64,000 nucleotides of DNA, from the NCBI GenBank assembly GCA_016717335.1, contig JADKFS010000003.1, positions 558,001 through 622,000 on the forward strand, in the 5' to 3' direction. The notes under the pieces were generated by a model. The model was not told the origin of the DNA and did no database searches. It worked only from the letters and a program-made list of their open reading frames with translations. The position numbers and the translations under genes were made by a program. Of the stretch, positions 1 through 8,172 are shown in pieces. This DNA comes from Candidatus Ribeiella danica (GTDB lineage Bacteria > Chloroflexota > Chloroflexia > Chloroflexales > Roseiflexaceae). Every line of letters begins with the position of its first letter. Positions within the stretch are counted from its first letter, which is position 1.

Positions 1-2
1 CC

Positions 3-2300
3 CAAGACCATTTCGTCCTTGTCCTGGACGACTACCATGTGATTGATACCAAATCGATTGACGAAGCCCTCGCCTTTCTGATCGCGCACCTGCCGCCGCA
101 GCTGCACTTGGTCATCGCCACCCGCGAGGACCCCCACCTCCCGCTGGCCCGCCTGCGCGCCCGCGACCAGTTGACCGAGCTGCGCGCCGCCGACCTGCGC
201 TTCACGCCTGCCGAAGCCGCCGCCTTTCTCAACCAGGTGATGGGCCTGAGCCTCTCGGCGGAAGACATCGCCGCGCTGGAGACCCGCACCGAAGGCTGGA
301 TCGCCGGGCTGCAACTGGCCGCGATCTCAATGCAGGGGCATCAAGACGCCGCCGGCTTTATCACATCGTTCACCGGCAGCCACCATTTCGTGCTCGACTA
401 CCTGGTGGAAGAAGTCCTGCGCCAGCAGCCCGAAAGCGTCCAGACGTTCTTGCTGCGCACATCCATCCTCGACCGCATGTGCGGGCCGCTGTGCGATGCG
501 GTTGTGAAGGCGGAAGGCGGAAGGCGGAAAGATGAAGACCTCAGCCCGGGCTTCAGCCTGCATCCTTCATCCCGCATCCTTGCGCAGCTTGAGCGCGCCA
601 ACCTGTTCGTCGTCCCGCTGGACAACGAGCGGCATTGGTACCGCTATCACCATCTCTTTGGCGATTTGCTGCGCCAGCGGCTCGGGCAGAGCCTGACACG
701 CGGAGAGATCGCCGAACATCACATCCGCGCCAGCCAGTGGTATGAAGAGAACGGGCTGCTGTTTGAAGCCTTTCGCCATGCAACTGCCGCCAATGATATC
801 GAGCGCGCGGAGCGCCTGATTGGAAGCAGGGAGATGGGCCTGCATCTCCACAGTGTCGTCATGCCCATTCTGGACTGGCTGGACTCTTTGCCGAAAACGG
901 TGCTGGATGCCAGCCCCCGATTGTGGGTGCGCTCGGCCACGCTGGCGCTGATGGGTGGGCAATCAACGGGTGTGGAAGAAAAATTGCAAGCGGCTGAAAA
1001 AGCCTTGCACAACGTCGATCTTGACGACAAAACCCGCGACCTGATCGGGCAAATGGCCTGTGCCCGCGCCACGCTGGCGCTCACCCACTACGACCCCGAA
1101 GCCATGATAACCCAGGCGCACCGCGCCCTGGAATATCTCCACCCCGACAACCTGGCTTTCCGCTTTACGGCAAGCTGGGCGCTGACCATGGCCTTGAAGT
1201 TCAAAGGCGACCGCGCTGCTGCCGCGCGAGCCTGCCAGGAAAGCATCGCGATCAGCCAGAGATCAGGGGATATGTTTTCCAAAATTCTGGCTACCTATAC
1301 GCTGGGTGATTTACAAGAACATGACAACCAGCTGCATCAGGCGGCCGAGACCTATCGTCTCATGCTCCGGCTCTCCGGCGATCATCCGCAGCCGAATGCC
1401 GGAGAAATGTATCTTGGCCTGGCCCGTATCTACTACCAATGGAACGACCTGGATGCTGCCGAGCAGCACGGGCGGCAAAGCCTGCAGCTGACGCGTCAGT
1501 ATGACCGCGTGATCGACCGTTTCATCGTCACAGAAGTGTTCATGGCCCGCCTGAAACTGGCTCAGGGCGATGTGGGCGGCGCGTCGGCAATGCTGGCCCA
1601 GACTGAACAAACGGCGCGTCAGAAGAACTTCACCCTGCGCCTGCCGGAGATTGCCGCGGTCCAGGTCTCGACCCTGATTCGACAAGGCCAGGTAGCCGCA
1701 GCCGCCGAGCTGGCTCAACAGTACGAGCTTCCGCTGAGCCGAGCCCGCGTACTCCTGTCCCAAGGAAATCCATCCGCAACGCTGGCGGTGCTGGAGCCAT
1801 TGCGTCAGCAGATGGAAGCCCGGGGCTGGGCCGATGAGCGCCTTCAGGCGATGGTGCTACAGGTGGTGGCGCTGGGCGCACATGGCGAAAAGGACGAGGC
1901 CGTGCACCTGCTGGGCGAGGCGCTGGCGCTGGCGCAGCCGGGCGGCTTCATTCGCATCTTCGTGGACGAAGGCCCAGCTATGGCGGCCCTCCTGGCAAGG
2001 ATGCAGGATGAGGGGGGGAGGATGAAGGCGTATCTTCACACATTGCTGGCCGCCTTTGGCAATCAAGACGATCTTCATCCTTCATCCTTCATCCCTCATC
2101 CTTTGGTTGAGCCGCTGAGCGAGCGCGAGCTGGAAGTCCTGCGCTTGATCGCCCAGGGCCTCTCGAATCAGGAGATCGGCGCGCGGCTGTTTCTGGCTCT
2201 GGATACCGTCAAAGGCCACAACCGCCGGATCTTCGACAAACTCCAGGTGCAGCGGCGCACCGAAGCTATCGCTCGCGCCCGCGAGCTGGGCTTGTTGTAA
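3..2300 (+). CDS. MalT-like STAND ATPase / LuxR-family regulator, 5' end outside window
   Basis: ATP-dependent transcription activator of the MalT/LAL class. The frame is open from base 3, and the first residues (FVLVLDDYH) are a STAND Walker B motif, so the Walker A and start codon lie upstream of the window. A long TPR-like helical region follows, and the C-terminus carries a LuxR helix-turn-helix (LSERELEVLRLIAQG ... VKGHNRRIFDKL). Two stretches (about 503-590 and 1998-2105) are made of heptamer repeats read in frame and look like insertions between domains. The downstream 112-bp promoter module and DUF4386 gene are plausible targets (inference). The family is clear; the inducer is unknown. 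Confidence 0.9.
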   Translation, partial: QDHFVLVLDDYHVIDTKSIDEALAFLIAHLPPQLHLVIATREDPHLPLARLRARDQLTELRAADLRFTPAEAAAFLNQVMGLSLSAEDIAALETRTEGWIAGLQLAAISMQGHQDAAGFITSFTGSHHFVLDYLVEEVLRQQPESVQTFLLRTSILDRMCGPLCDAVVKAEGGRRKDEDLSPGFSLHPSSRILAQLERANLFVVPLDNERHWYRYHHLFGDLLRQRLGQSLTRGEIAEHHIRASQWYEENGLLFEAFRHATAANDIERAERLIGSREMGLHLHSVVMPILDWLDSLPKTVLDASPRLWVRSATLALMGGQSTGVEEKLQAAEKALHNVDLDDKTRDLIGQMACARATLALTHYDPEAMITQAHRALEYLHPDNLAFRFTASWALTMALKFKGDRAAAARACQESIAISQRSGDMFSKILATYTLGDLQEHDNQLHQAAETYRLMLRLSGDHPQPNAGEMYLGLARIYYQWNDLDAAEQHGRQSLQLTRQYDRVIDRFIVTEVFMARLKLAQGDVGGASAMLAQTEQTARQKNFTLRLPEIAAVQVSTLIRQGQVAAAAELAQQYELPLSRARVLLSQGNPSATLAVLEPLRQQMEARGWADERLQAMVLQVVALGAHGEKDEAVHLLGEALALAQPGGFIRIFVDEGPAMAALLARMQDEGGRMKAYLHTLLAAFGNQDDLHPSSFIPHPLVEPLSERELEVLRLIAQGLSNQEIGARLFLALDTVKGHNRRIFDKLQVQRRTEAIARARELGLL
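503..590. repeat. Inverted heptamer-repeat element inside the LuxR gene
   Basis: Tandem AAGGCGG/GATGAAG-type heptamers are followed about 30 bp later by the complementary CATCCTTCATCC series. The element is translated in frame (GGRRKDEDLSPGFSLHPSS) within the STAND protein. Confidence 0.7.
1998..2105. repeat. Inverted GGATGAA heptamer element inside the LuxR gene
   Basis: The left arm carries GGATGCAGGATGA and AGGATGAAGG. The right arm has three CTTCATC-type heptamers then CTCATCC. It is translated in frame just before the LuxR HTH and lies in what is normally a linker. Confidence 0.7.
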
Positions 2301-2362
2301 GCGCGCGTGTAGATTTCCCTCAACCTTCTCCCCCCTCTCCACGACTATTAGTCGCACTCAAT

Positions 2363-2474
2363 TCAAAACAACACTCCGACCCACACCAACGTGTCTATCG
2401 GCGACACGCTGGCGCAGATATAGTACATGTGCATTGAGCGTGTGGCACGGACGGGAATGACCGGCCACAACAGG
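2363..2474 (+). promoter_or_regulatory. Promoter module, copy 1
   Basis: A 112-bp block is repeated without indels at 5619-5730 with about ten substitutions. It contains a CGTGTC-7 bp-GACACG inverted repeat and TATAGTAC, a -10-like element. It ends about 15 bp upstream of the start of a DUF4386 gene. Conservation outside any gene and the position suggest a promoter/operator, perhaps bound by the adjacent MalT-like regulator (inference). Confidence 0.6.
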
Positions 2475-2490
2475 CACAAGGAGCATAAAA

Positions 2491-3234
2491 ATGAATACGT
2501 ACAGAATGAATGCAGTCATGGCAGGCGCCCTCTACTTCCTGGGGACGGTCTTTGGGGTCTTGGGCGGAGTCATTGGCGGCGAAGTGCTTACCTCGCTCAT
2601 TACCAGCAAACCGCTTGTCGGCGTGGATATGCTGGGCCTCGTTGCCGCCAATTCGTCCCGGCTTACCGGGGGCGCATTTTTTACCATCTTGATGGGGGTT
2701 TCGCTGGTGGCGATGACGGTTTTCCTCTACCCGATCTTTAGAAAAGATAGCGAAGAGCTCGCGATGGGGATGGTGCTCTTCCGCGGGGCGCTGGAGGGAA
2801 CCTGCTATTTTGTTACGACCCTCGGTATTTTGACACTAATCGCGCTTGGCAACGAATACACTCCCGCCGGGGCTAATTCGGCTGCTTTGCAGTCCATGGG
2901 CAATGTCTTGTATCAGTTCCTAGACCGCTTCGCCCCGGTCAGCTCCATCATTTTTCTGATTGGGGCTACGTGTTTATACCTCTCCTTCTACCGCACCCGG
3001 CTGATCCCGCGCTGGTTGTCCGTCTGGGGCTTGATCGGCGTGGCTTTCTCGATGGCTTCCGCCCTGTTGCATTTCTTTCACATGGATACCGGCTATGAGT
3101 TTTATTTAGAAATGGTGTTGGCGCCACAGGAAATAGTAATGGCGGTCTGGCTTATCGCCAAAGGATTCAACCCATCTGCGATCGCTGCCCTGCCTGCGAA
3201 AACAGCGACGAACGAGCTTTTGAGCGCGTCATAG
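2491..3234 (+). CDS. DUF4386 family integral membrane protein
   Basis: A 247-aa protein with about six hydrophobic segments. The N-terminal pattern MNAVMAGALYFLGTVFGVLGG and the segment ending LIPRWLSVWGLIGV are typical of DUF4386. ATG is preceded by AAGGAG at about 9 bp, which fixes the start. It lies downstream of promoter module copy 1 and the LuxR gene, the usual Chloroflexi arrangement. Molecular function is unknown; it is intact, unlike the relative at 6009. Confidence 0.85.
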   Translation: MNTYRMNAVMAGALYFLGTVFGVLGGVIGGEVLTSLITSKPLVGVDMLGLVAANSSRLTGGAFFTILMGVSLVAMTVFLYPIFRKDSEELAMGMVLFRGALEGTCYFVTTLGILTLIALGNEYTPAGANSAALQSMGNVLYQFLDRFAPVSSIIFLIGATCLYLSFYRTRLIPRWLSVWGLIGVAFSMASALLHFFHMDTGYEFYLEMVLAPQEIVMAVWLIAKGFNPSAIAALPAKTATNELLSAS

Positions 3235-3345
3235 ATTTGCTTATATAGGGGAGAGGGAGGGTCTTCAGCCCTCCCTACAACCCTCCACGCTCAACTCCCT
3301 GTACATGCTCGTGGAATGGCTATCTCTACGATAGGCTCAACTATG

Positions 3346-3685
3346 TGTGTTGGCCGCAGGAGGCTCTGCTCGCCACCCGGCCGGCGAACCTCACCCACGC
3401 GGAGGCGGCCGCGATCCCCTACGGCGGACTGCTCGCGCCAAGGTTGCGGCCGGGCAGCCCATCCTGATCGACGGGGCCTCGGGCGCGGTCGGGAAGCGCA
3501 AGAGCGCGAGCGCGCTGCGCAAGGCCAGCCGCGTGCTTGCGCCGGGCGGGCGCCGCATCACGGTCGACGACGGCACGCCGAAGCTCGGGTGCGACCGGGT
3601 CTATCCGCTCGAAGACATCGTGGAGGCGCATCGCTATGTCAGCGGCGGTCACAAGCGAGGCAACGTGATCGTCACGCTTGACTGA
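3346..3685 (+). pseudogene. Remnant of zinc-type quinone oxidoreductase / MDR dehydrogenase
   Basis: Pieces of an NADPH:quinone-reductase-like protein are readable in two frames: ATRPANLTHAEAAAIPYGG in one, then GQPILIDGASGAVG, RVLAPGGRRITVDD and YPLEDIVEAHRYVSGGHK in another. A frameshift lies near 3437. Most of the Rossmann fold between GASGAVG and RVLAPGG is deleted. It ends 4 bp from the convergent TetR gene. The fragments are recognisable but the gene cannot be functional. Confidence 0.75.
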
Positions 3686-3689
3686 AGGG

Positions 3690-4376
3690 TCACGTGGAAT
3701 CCAGGACGCGCTGGAGGCCGTCGAGGATGAGGTTCAAGCCGAACGCGAAGTCCGCAGCCTCATCGTAGCCGGGCATCGCGGCGTACGTGGCCGCCATTTC
3801 GGCGAGATAGGGGAATTCCTCCGCGGGGAGGGCCTGGAGGAAGGCTTCGGCTGCCGGCACGCCCCCGCCATCGCCGGAAGCAATGTTGAGGCTCTGGCGG
3901 CCGAAGCCGTAGATGTAGCTATCGATGAGCGAGAACGCTCGCGCGGCAAGCTCGAGCGTGAACCCGGCCCGCCGCAGCACCCCAATCACGGCGTCAAAAT
4001 AGCGCAGGCGCCCCGGGCCGCCGCTGACGCGCGAATCGATCAGCCGAGCGGCCCAGGGATGCCGCGTGAACGCCGCGCGGGCGGACAATGCGCGTGCCCG
4101 CATGGCATCCCGCCAGTCCGCGCCCGACGTCGGTAGCTCGATCTCGCCAATCACCATGTCCACCATGCCGTCCAGGAGGTCGTCCTTATTGGCGACATGG
4201 TTATACAGCGACATCGCCTCGATACCGATCTGCCGCCCCAGCGTACGCATGGACAGTGCCTCAATACCGCTTGCGTCGGCCAGGCTGACCGCGACGCGGA
4301 GCACCTTTTCCCGCGTCAACGGGGTATCCGCTTTTGCTTTCCTCGGCACGTCATCCATCTTTTGACTGATTGACAT
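3690..4376 (-). CDS. TetR/AcrR family repressor with TetR_C-type C-terminal domain
   Basis: A 228-aa one-component repressor. The N-terminal HTH reads TREKVLRVAVSLADASGIEALSM, then RTLGRQIGIEAMSLYNHVANK, the usual TetR signature; the rest is a helical ligand domain of the TetR_C_1 type. The ATG at 4376 was chosen because it follows the palindromic operator directly; a longer in-frame start would run through the operator. It is divergent from the membrane gene at 4471. It probably represses that gene and itself; the ligand is unknown. Confidence 0.88.
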   Translation of the reverse strand: MSISQKMDDVPRKAKADTPLTREKVLRVAVSLADASGIEALSMRTLGRQIGIEAMSLYNHVANKDDLLDGMVDMVIGEIELPTSGADWRDAMRARALSARAAFTRHPWAARLIDSRVSGGPGRLRYFDAVIGVLRRAGFTLELAARAFSLIDSYIYGFGRQSLNIASGDGGGVPAAEAFLQALPAEEFPYLAEMAATYAAMPGYDEAADFAFGLNLILDGLQRVLDST

Positions 4377-4411
4377 ACTTACACCGTAAGCTATATACTT
4401 ACGGTGTAAGT
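4377..4411. promoter_or_regulatory. TetR operator: perfect 14-bp inverted repeat
   Basis: Arms ACTTACACCGTAAG and CTTACGGTGTAAGT are exact reverse complements separated by CTATATA. The site touches the tetR start codon and precedes the divergent gene by 60 bp. The AT-rich centre may double as a -10 element. This is the only AT-rich palindrome of this quality in the window. Confidence 0.85.
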
Positions 4412-4470
4412 GTAGCATACTCTCGGCGGCGCCGCAAGCAGGCGGCGCCCGAACAAGAAAGGCATGCGCG

Positions 4471-4548
4471 ATGGAACGCACACACGGACGGCTGCTGGAT
4501 CACCAGCATATGGAACGCACACACGGACGGCTGCTGGATCACCAGCAC
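4471..4548 (+). repeat. Tandem duplication of 39 bp at gene start
   Basis: Two copies, 4471-4509 and 4510-4548, differ at one base (CAT to CAC). The unit is 13 codons long and begins with ATG, so duplication preserves frame and duplicates the start codon. Confidence 0.9.
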
Positions 4549-5193
4549 GTGGGCGGCATGGCCGCGCTCTATCTGGCGGTCACATACCTGGCGACAATCC
4601 CCTATTTTCTTGTCGTCCTTGATTACCAGAGTGTGGTTGACCCCGCCGCGAAACTCGCGCTTCTCGTCGCTCACCAGGGCAGCCTGTACGCCTTCAATAT
4701 CCTTGCGTATGTGGTCTTCGGACTCGTGCTCGCGGTTCTGGCCCTCGCCCTCTACGATCGGCTCAAGGGCGAAACTCTTGCGATAGCGCGAGTGATCGCC
4801 GGGTGGGGCATCATCTGGTCCTGCCTCCTGATCGCCAGCGGGACGATCTCCAACATGGGCATGGAGTACGTCGTCAACCTGCATGTGCAGGACGCGACCG
4901 GCGCGGCTACTGCGTGGCAGGTGATCGAGTCGATCGTGGATGGGCTGGGCGGCGGGGGCGGTGAGGCGCTCGGTGGGCCCTGGGTGCTGCTGGTGAGCAT
5001 GGCCGGTCTGCGCTCGAAGCGCCTGCCAAGGGCGCTGAGCTGGCTCGGATTGGCGACCGGGATCATGGGGCTCGCCTCAAACCTTCCGCCGCTCCGTGAA
5101 AGCGCGGTCGTGTTCGGACTCCTGCAAATCCTGTGGTTCGTCTGGCTGGGAATCGTGTTGCTTCGCACAAGGCAGGAGCTGGAACCGGCATAG
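4471..5193 (+). CDS. DUF4386-like membrane protein with duplicated N-terminal 13 residues
   Basis: A 240-aa protein with about six membrane segments (AALYLAVTYLATIPYFLVVL, ILAYVVFGLVLAVLALAL, and others) resembling DUF4386. The first 39 bp (MERTHGRLLDHQH) are repeated exactly in tandem except for the final codon base, giving two consecutive possible ATG starts, 4471 and 4510. AGAAAGG upstream favours 4471 weakly. It is divergent from tetR across the palindromic operator and is the likely regulated target. Function is unknown. Confidence 0.8.
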   Translation: MERTHGRLLDHQHMERTHGRLLDHQHVGGMAALYLAVTYLATIPYFLVVLDYQSVVDPAAKLALLVAHQGSLYAFNILAYVVFGLVLAVLALALYDRLKGETLAIARVIAGWGIIWSCLLIASGTISNMGMEYVVNLHVQDATGAATAWQVIESIVDGLGGGGGEALGGPWVLLVSMAGLRSKRLPRALSWLGLATGIMGLASNLPPLRESAVVFGLLQILWFVWLGIVLLRTRQELEPA

Positions 5194-5230
5194 CGTGGCG
5201 GAGGCGCCCACACGGGGAGGCTATCGTTCG

Positions 5231-5312
5231 AAGGATGAAGGGAGAAGGATGAAGGGAGAAGCCCTGGCCGCTGGCAGCGATCACGCCGAGACATGCATCC
5301 TTCATCCTTAAT
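5231..5312. repeat. Inverted GGATGAA heptamer element
   Basis: AAGGATGAAGGGAG occurs twice, then after a 40-bp spacer comes GCATCCTTCATCCTTAA. It sits 38 bp after the membrane gene stop and could act as a terminator-like hairpin. The following 70 bp up to the G/C tract show no gene. Confidence 0.7.
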
Positions 5313-5383
5313 ATAGCGCGCTGCGCTGAAATCTAAACGTGGGTGTGGTTTTTGGGGAGGGCTGCGCCCTCCCCAAGCCCCCC

Positions 5384-5607
5384 CCCCCCGCCGCCGCGGG
5401 GGGGGCGGGCGGCGGGCCGGCCCGCCCCCCGGGGGGGGGGGGGGCCCCCGGCCGGGGGCGGGGGGGGGGGGGGGGGGGCGCCGCCGGGGCGGGGGGGGGG
5501 GGGGGCCCCCGCCCCCCCCCCCCCCCCGGGGGGGGGGGGGGCCCCCCCCCCCCCCCGCGCGCCCCCCCCCCGGGCCCCCCCCGCCCCCCCCCCCCGCCCC
5601 CCGCTCC
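5384..5607. repeat. Extreme poly-G/poly-C low-complexity tract
   Basis: About 220 bp are almost purely runs of G and C. Just before it is a palindromic GGAGGGCTGCGCCCTCC element. No coding signal. It may be a genuine GC hairpin repeat with corrupted consensus. The gene-free gap 5194-5739 consists of this tract, the heptamer element and promoter module copy 2. Confidence 0.8.
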
Positions 5608-5618
5608 CGTTCAGCAAG

Positions 5619-5730
5619 TCAAAACAACACTCCGGCCCACACCAACGTGTCTATCGGCGACGCGCCGGCGCGGGTATAGTACAGGTGCATTGAGCAGGTG
5701 GCACGGATGGGAATGGCCGGCCACAACAGG
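5619..5730 (+). promoter_or_regulatory. Promoter module, copy 2
   Basis: The second copy of the 112-bp block found at 2363-2474, same length, about 90% identical. It retains the CGTGTC half-site, TATAGTAC and CCGGCCACAACAGG. It ends 9 bp before the ATG of the small gene at 5740. Confidence 0.6.
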
Positions 5731-5739
5731 TACACGGTG

Positions 5740-6012
5740 ATGTCAAACGAACTTGAGCCACAACCTGATCCGGCTCGGCCTATGGTCTATCAGATCAGGC
5801 TCAAGGGCCAGCTGGGGAGCCAGTGGGCAGACTGGTTTGACGGCCTGGCCATCACGCTGGAAGCCGACGGCGACACGCTGCTCACCGGCCCGGTCGTTGA
5901 CCAGGCCGCCCTGCATGGCCTGCTCAAAAAAGTGCGTGATTTGGGAATGACCCTTATTTCGGTCAACCGGGTTCATCTGTCTTCCGGGAAGGCTAAAGAG
6001 GATCAACCATGA
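5740..6012 (+). CDS. Small conserved hypothetical protein
   Basis: A 90-aa soluble protein containing MVYQIRLKGQLGSQWADWF, GDTLLTGPVVDQAALHGLL and a C-terminal KVRDLGMTLISVNRV. This pattern is familiar from short Chloroflexi proteins encoded beside DUF4386 genes; no biochemical function is known. The ATG at 5740 follows promoter module copy 2 directly. Its stop overlaps the next gene's ATG (ATGA), indicating translational coupling. Confidence is high that it is a gene, low for any role. Confidence 0.75.
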   Translation: MSNELEPQPDPARPMVYQIRLKGQLGSQWADWFDGLAITLEADGDTLLTGPVVDQAALHGLLKKVRDLGMTLISVNRVHLSSGKAKEDQP

Positions 6013-6432
6013 ATACCACCACAGAAAGCCCCCAAGGGACAAGCCGAGCGAGCGCCGCAATCGTCGGGGCGCTGTTTATCATCGGCACGGCGACCGGGGT
6101 CATCGCCGCCATCCTTAGCAGTCCCATCCTGGATGCGCCCGGGCTACCTGAGCAAGATCGCCGCCCATGAAGGCACGATTCTCGGCGCGGCGTTTCTCAC
6201 CTTCCTGATGGGTGTCGCCTGCGCCGGAGTTGGCATGGGGCTGTATCCGATCATGCGCAAGTACAGCATCGGGCTGGCAATCGGCGTGGTCGGCTTTCGG
6301 CTAATCGAGGGCATGTGCGATGTTTTAGGCGGCCTCAGCTTGATTGCCCTGCTGGCTGTAAGCCGGGAGTTTGCGAGCGCCGGCGCGCCGGATGCCGCCT
6401 ACTTCCAGACCATCGGCGCGATCATCAACTAA
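6009..6432 (+). pseudogene. Frameshifted and truncated DUF4386 membrane gene
   Basis: Starts at ATG 6009 (MNTTTESPQG ... AAIVGALFIIGTATGVIAA, a DUF4386-like first segment) and runs to SSPILDAP, where the frame breaks in CCCGGG near 6137. The adjacent frame continues with GYLSKIAAHEGTILGAA and GMGLYPIMRKYSIGLAIG to a stop at 6432, roughly 100 residues short of the relative at 2491. A single-base error in CCCGGG could explain the frameshift, but the early stop remains. Confidence 0.75.
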
Positions 6433-6443
6433 CGCGGTTATTG

Positions 6444-6463
6444 GTAGACGGATATCCGTCTAC
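6444..6463. promoter_or_regulatory. Perfect 20-bp palindrome upstream of methyltransferase gene
   Basis: GTAGACGGATATCCGTCTAC is self-complementary over all 20 bases. It lies 36 bp before the methyltransferase ATG, a typical operator distance. A gapless palindrome could equally be a stem of a REP-like element; regulator unknown. Confidence 0.45.
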
Positions 6464-6498
6464 TTCTCGTCCGCACCACGAGGAAGAGGTTCGATACT

Positions 6499-7476
6499 AT
6501 GCGCGACGTCATCGCGACCACCGTCTACTACATCATCAGCATCCTTCTGTTCCCGGTCTCGCTGCTCGGCTACGCGATCTGGGTTGGCAAGGGTTTCCTT
6601 ATGGGGAATCCGTCGGGCGTATCCGTGACCGCCCAGGGTCCGCTCTCGGCACGGTGGGCGATGCACAACCTCGGCACCAGACAGGACGAGCCGGCCAATC
6701 GCCTGATGCCGCTGCTGCCGGGCGTTCCTCCGGTTGCCAGTCGCATGGTGAGCTTCCCCACGCTGCTGGCGCACCGCGTGACCGGCTACGTCCCCAAGGC
6801 CTTCAGGTATCCCTTCGAGGGCGATGTTCCCAAGCAGTACGAGGCCTCAGCCCGCGTGACCTTCTTCGACGAGGCCGTGGATCGCTACCTCGCCGAGATC
6901 AACCAGTTCGTCATCCTCGGCGCGGGGTTCGACACGCGCCCGTACCGATTCCCGAAGGACAGGCGGGTCAGGTCCTTCGAGGTCGACGCGCCGAAGACGC
7001 AGGCGGTCAAGCGCGCGATGCTCGCGAAGGCTGGCATCGACTCGTCTGCGGTCACGTTCGTGGCCGCCGACTTCGAGCAGGAGGACTGGCTGGCGCGGCT
7101 CGTGGATTCGGGTTTTGACCTCGCGAAGCCAGCCCTCTTCCTCTGGGAGGGCGTGATGGTGTACCTGGAGCGGGAAGCCGTCGAGGACACCCTGCGCAAG
7201 ATCGCCAGCACCGCCAAGAGTAGCGTCGTCGCATTCGACTACTTCACGACCGAGCCCGCCGAGTCGAACGCGCTCTATTGGCGCTACGGGAGAGCGGCGA
7301 CGCGCGCGGCCGGTGAACCGTTCAAGTTCGGGATCGACAGCACGCCGCCGACGCGCGAGCGTGTGTCCGAGCTCCTCCAGTCGTGCGGACTGACGCTGCG
7401 CGAGCAGCGCACGCTCGGGCGAGAGACTGAGAACGAGCGCGCATGGGGTGGTTTCGCCGTTGCGAGTGTGGGGTAG
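6499..7476 (+). CDS. Class I SAM-dependent O-methyltransferase, TIGR00027/LCMT-like
   Basis: A 325-aa protein. An N-terminal hydrophobic segment (about residues 5-32) is followed by the Ppm1/LCMT-type SAM domain: FVILGAGFDTRPYRF (motif I), SFEVDAPKTQAVKR (acidic motif II), VTFVAADFEQEDW, and FLWEGVMVYLERE, the family signature with E and Y. Related enzymes methylate carboxyl or hydroxyl groups of small molecules; the substrate here is unknown. The start is preceded by GAGGAAGAGG. It follows a broken DUF4386 gene and a 20-bp palindrome. Confidence 0.88.
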   Translation: MRDVIATTVYYIISILLFPVSLLGYAIWVGKGFLMGNPSGVSVTAQGPLSARWAMHNLGTRQDEPANRLMPLLPGVPPVASRMVSFPTLLAHRVTGYVPKAFRYPFEGDVPKQYEASARVTFFDEAVDRYLAEINQFVILGAGFDTRPYRFPKDRRVRSFEVDAPKTQAVKRAMLAKAGIDSSAVTFVAADFEQEDWLARLVDSGFDLAKPALFLWEGVMVYLEREAVEDTLRKIASTAKSSVVAFDYFTTEPAESNALYWRYGRAATRAAGEPFKFGIDSTPPTRERVSELLQSCGLTLREQRTLGRETENERAWGGFAVASVG

Positions 7477-7573
7477 GACGACCCACGCCACCCAGGCGAA
7501 GCCGCACATGCAGGGCTTCCTTGAGGGCACGCGCGGACAGCCCCATACGATTCGGTAATCGTCCCCACATCGA

Positions 7574-8020
7574 TCATTCGCCATCCGCGCGCCAGCGCTT
7601 GCGAAGCGGGCTGCCGCCGTCGTAGATCGTCGAGCTGGCGTGTTCAAGGTTCAACTCGAAGAGAATATAGCGATCGGCCGGGGTGAAACTTGATGCTTTC
7701 GCCGCGATCTGACGCAACGCCGGGTCTTCCACCAGCCGGGCGCGCCCGGCGATGAAGAACTCGCCGCCGCCGCCGCTCGAATTCTCCACCGAACAATGCA
7801 GGGCATAGCGGTCATCGCGCTGGAGATCATGACCCTTGGGCGAGGTTGGTTCCATGAACAGGAACAGGCGCCCTTCCCCTATAATCGGCGTGACCGGGTA
7901 GACGCGCGGCGCGCCATCGCCGCGAACCGTCGCAAGATAGGCGACGCCGGTGCTCACAAAGCGTTCGGCGCCGAATGCAGCCAGTTCGGGATCGGCGGCT
8001 GCCAGTTTGTTCCAGCTCAT
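7574..8020 (-). CDS. Pyridoxamine 5'-phosphate oxidase-fold flavin-binding protein
   Basis: A 148-aa single-domain PNPOx-like split-barrel protein. ATVRGDGAPRVYPVTPII matches the flavin-binding strand pattern; GHDLQRDDRYALHCS and FFIAGRARLVEDP follow in the usual order. The ATG at 8020 is preferred because GAGGTG precedes it by 6 bp; an upstream GTG at 8029 lies inside that ribosome site. Such proteins bind FMN, F420 or heme. The reaction is not predictable. Confidence 0.85.
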   Translation of the reverse strand: MSWNKLAAADPELAAFGAERFVSTGVAYLATVRGDGAPRVYPVTPIIGEGRLFLFMEPTSPKGHDLQRDDRYALHCSVENSSGGGGEFFIAGRARLVEDPALRQIAAKASSFTPADRYILFELNLEHASSTIYDGGSPLRKRWRADGE

Positions 8021-8172
8021 TGTGTTCACCTCTACGTGTCTTTAATGCCCTTGCGGCATCGGCTCGCCGGCCTCCAGCAGCGTCTTCATGTTGCTGAGGA
8101 CGCTCGCACTCTGTCGCCAATTAGGGCAGCTGCTCGTCGGGACTGCGGTGCGGCTGGCGTGCTGCGTCAAGC

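Noticed and set aside
5333..5740. Pro/Gly-rich open frames in the poly-G/C tract
   Set aside because: Open only because GGG and CCC codons contain no stops; no ribosome site and likely assembly artefact.
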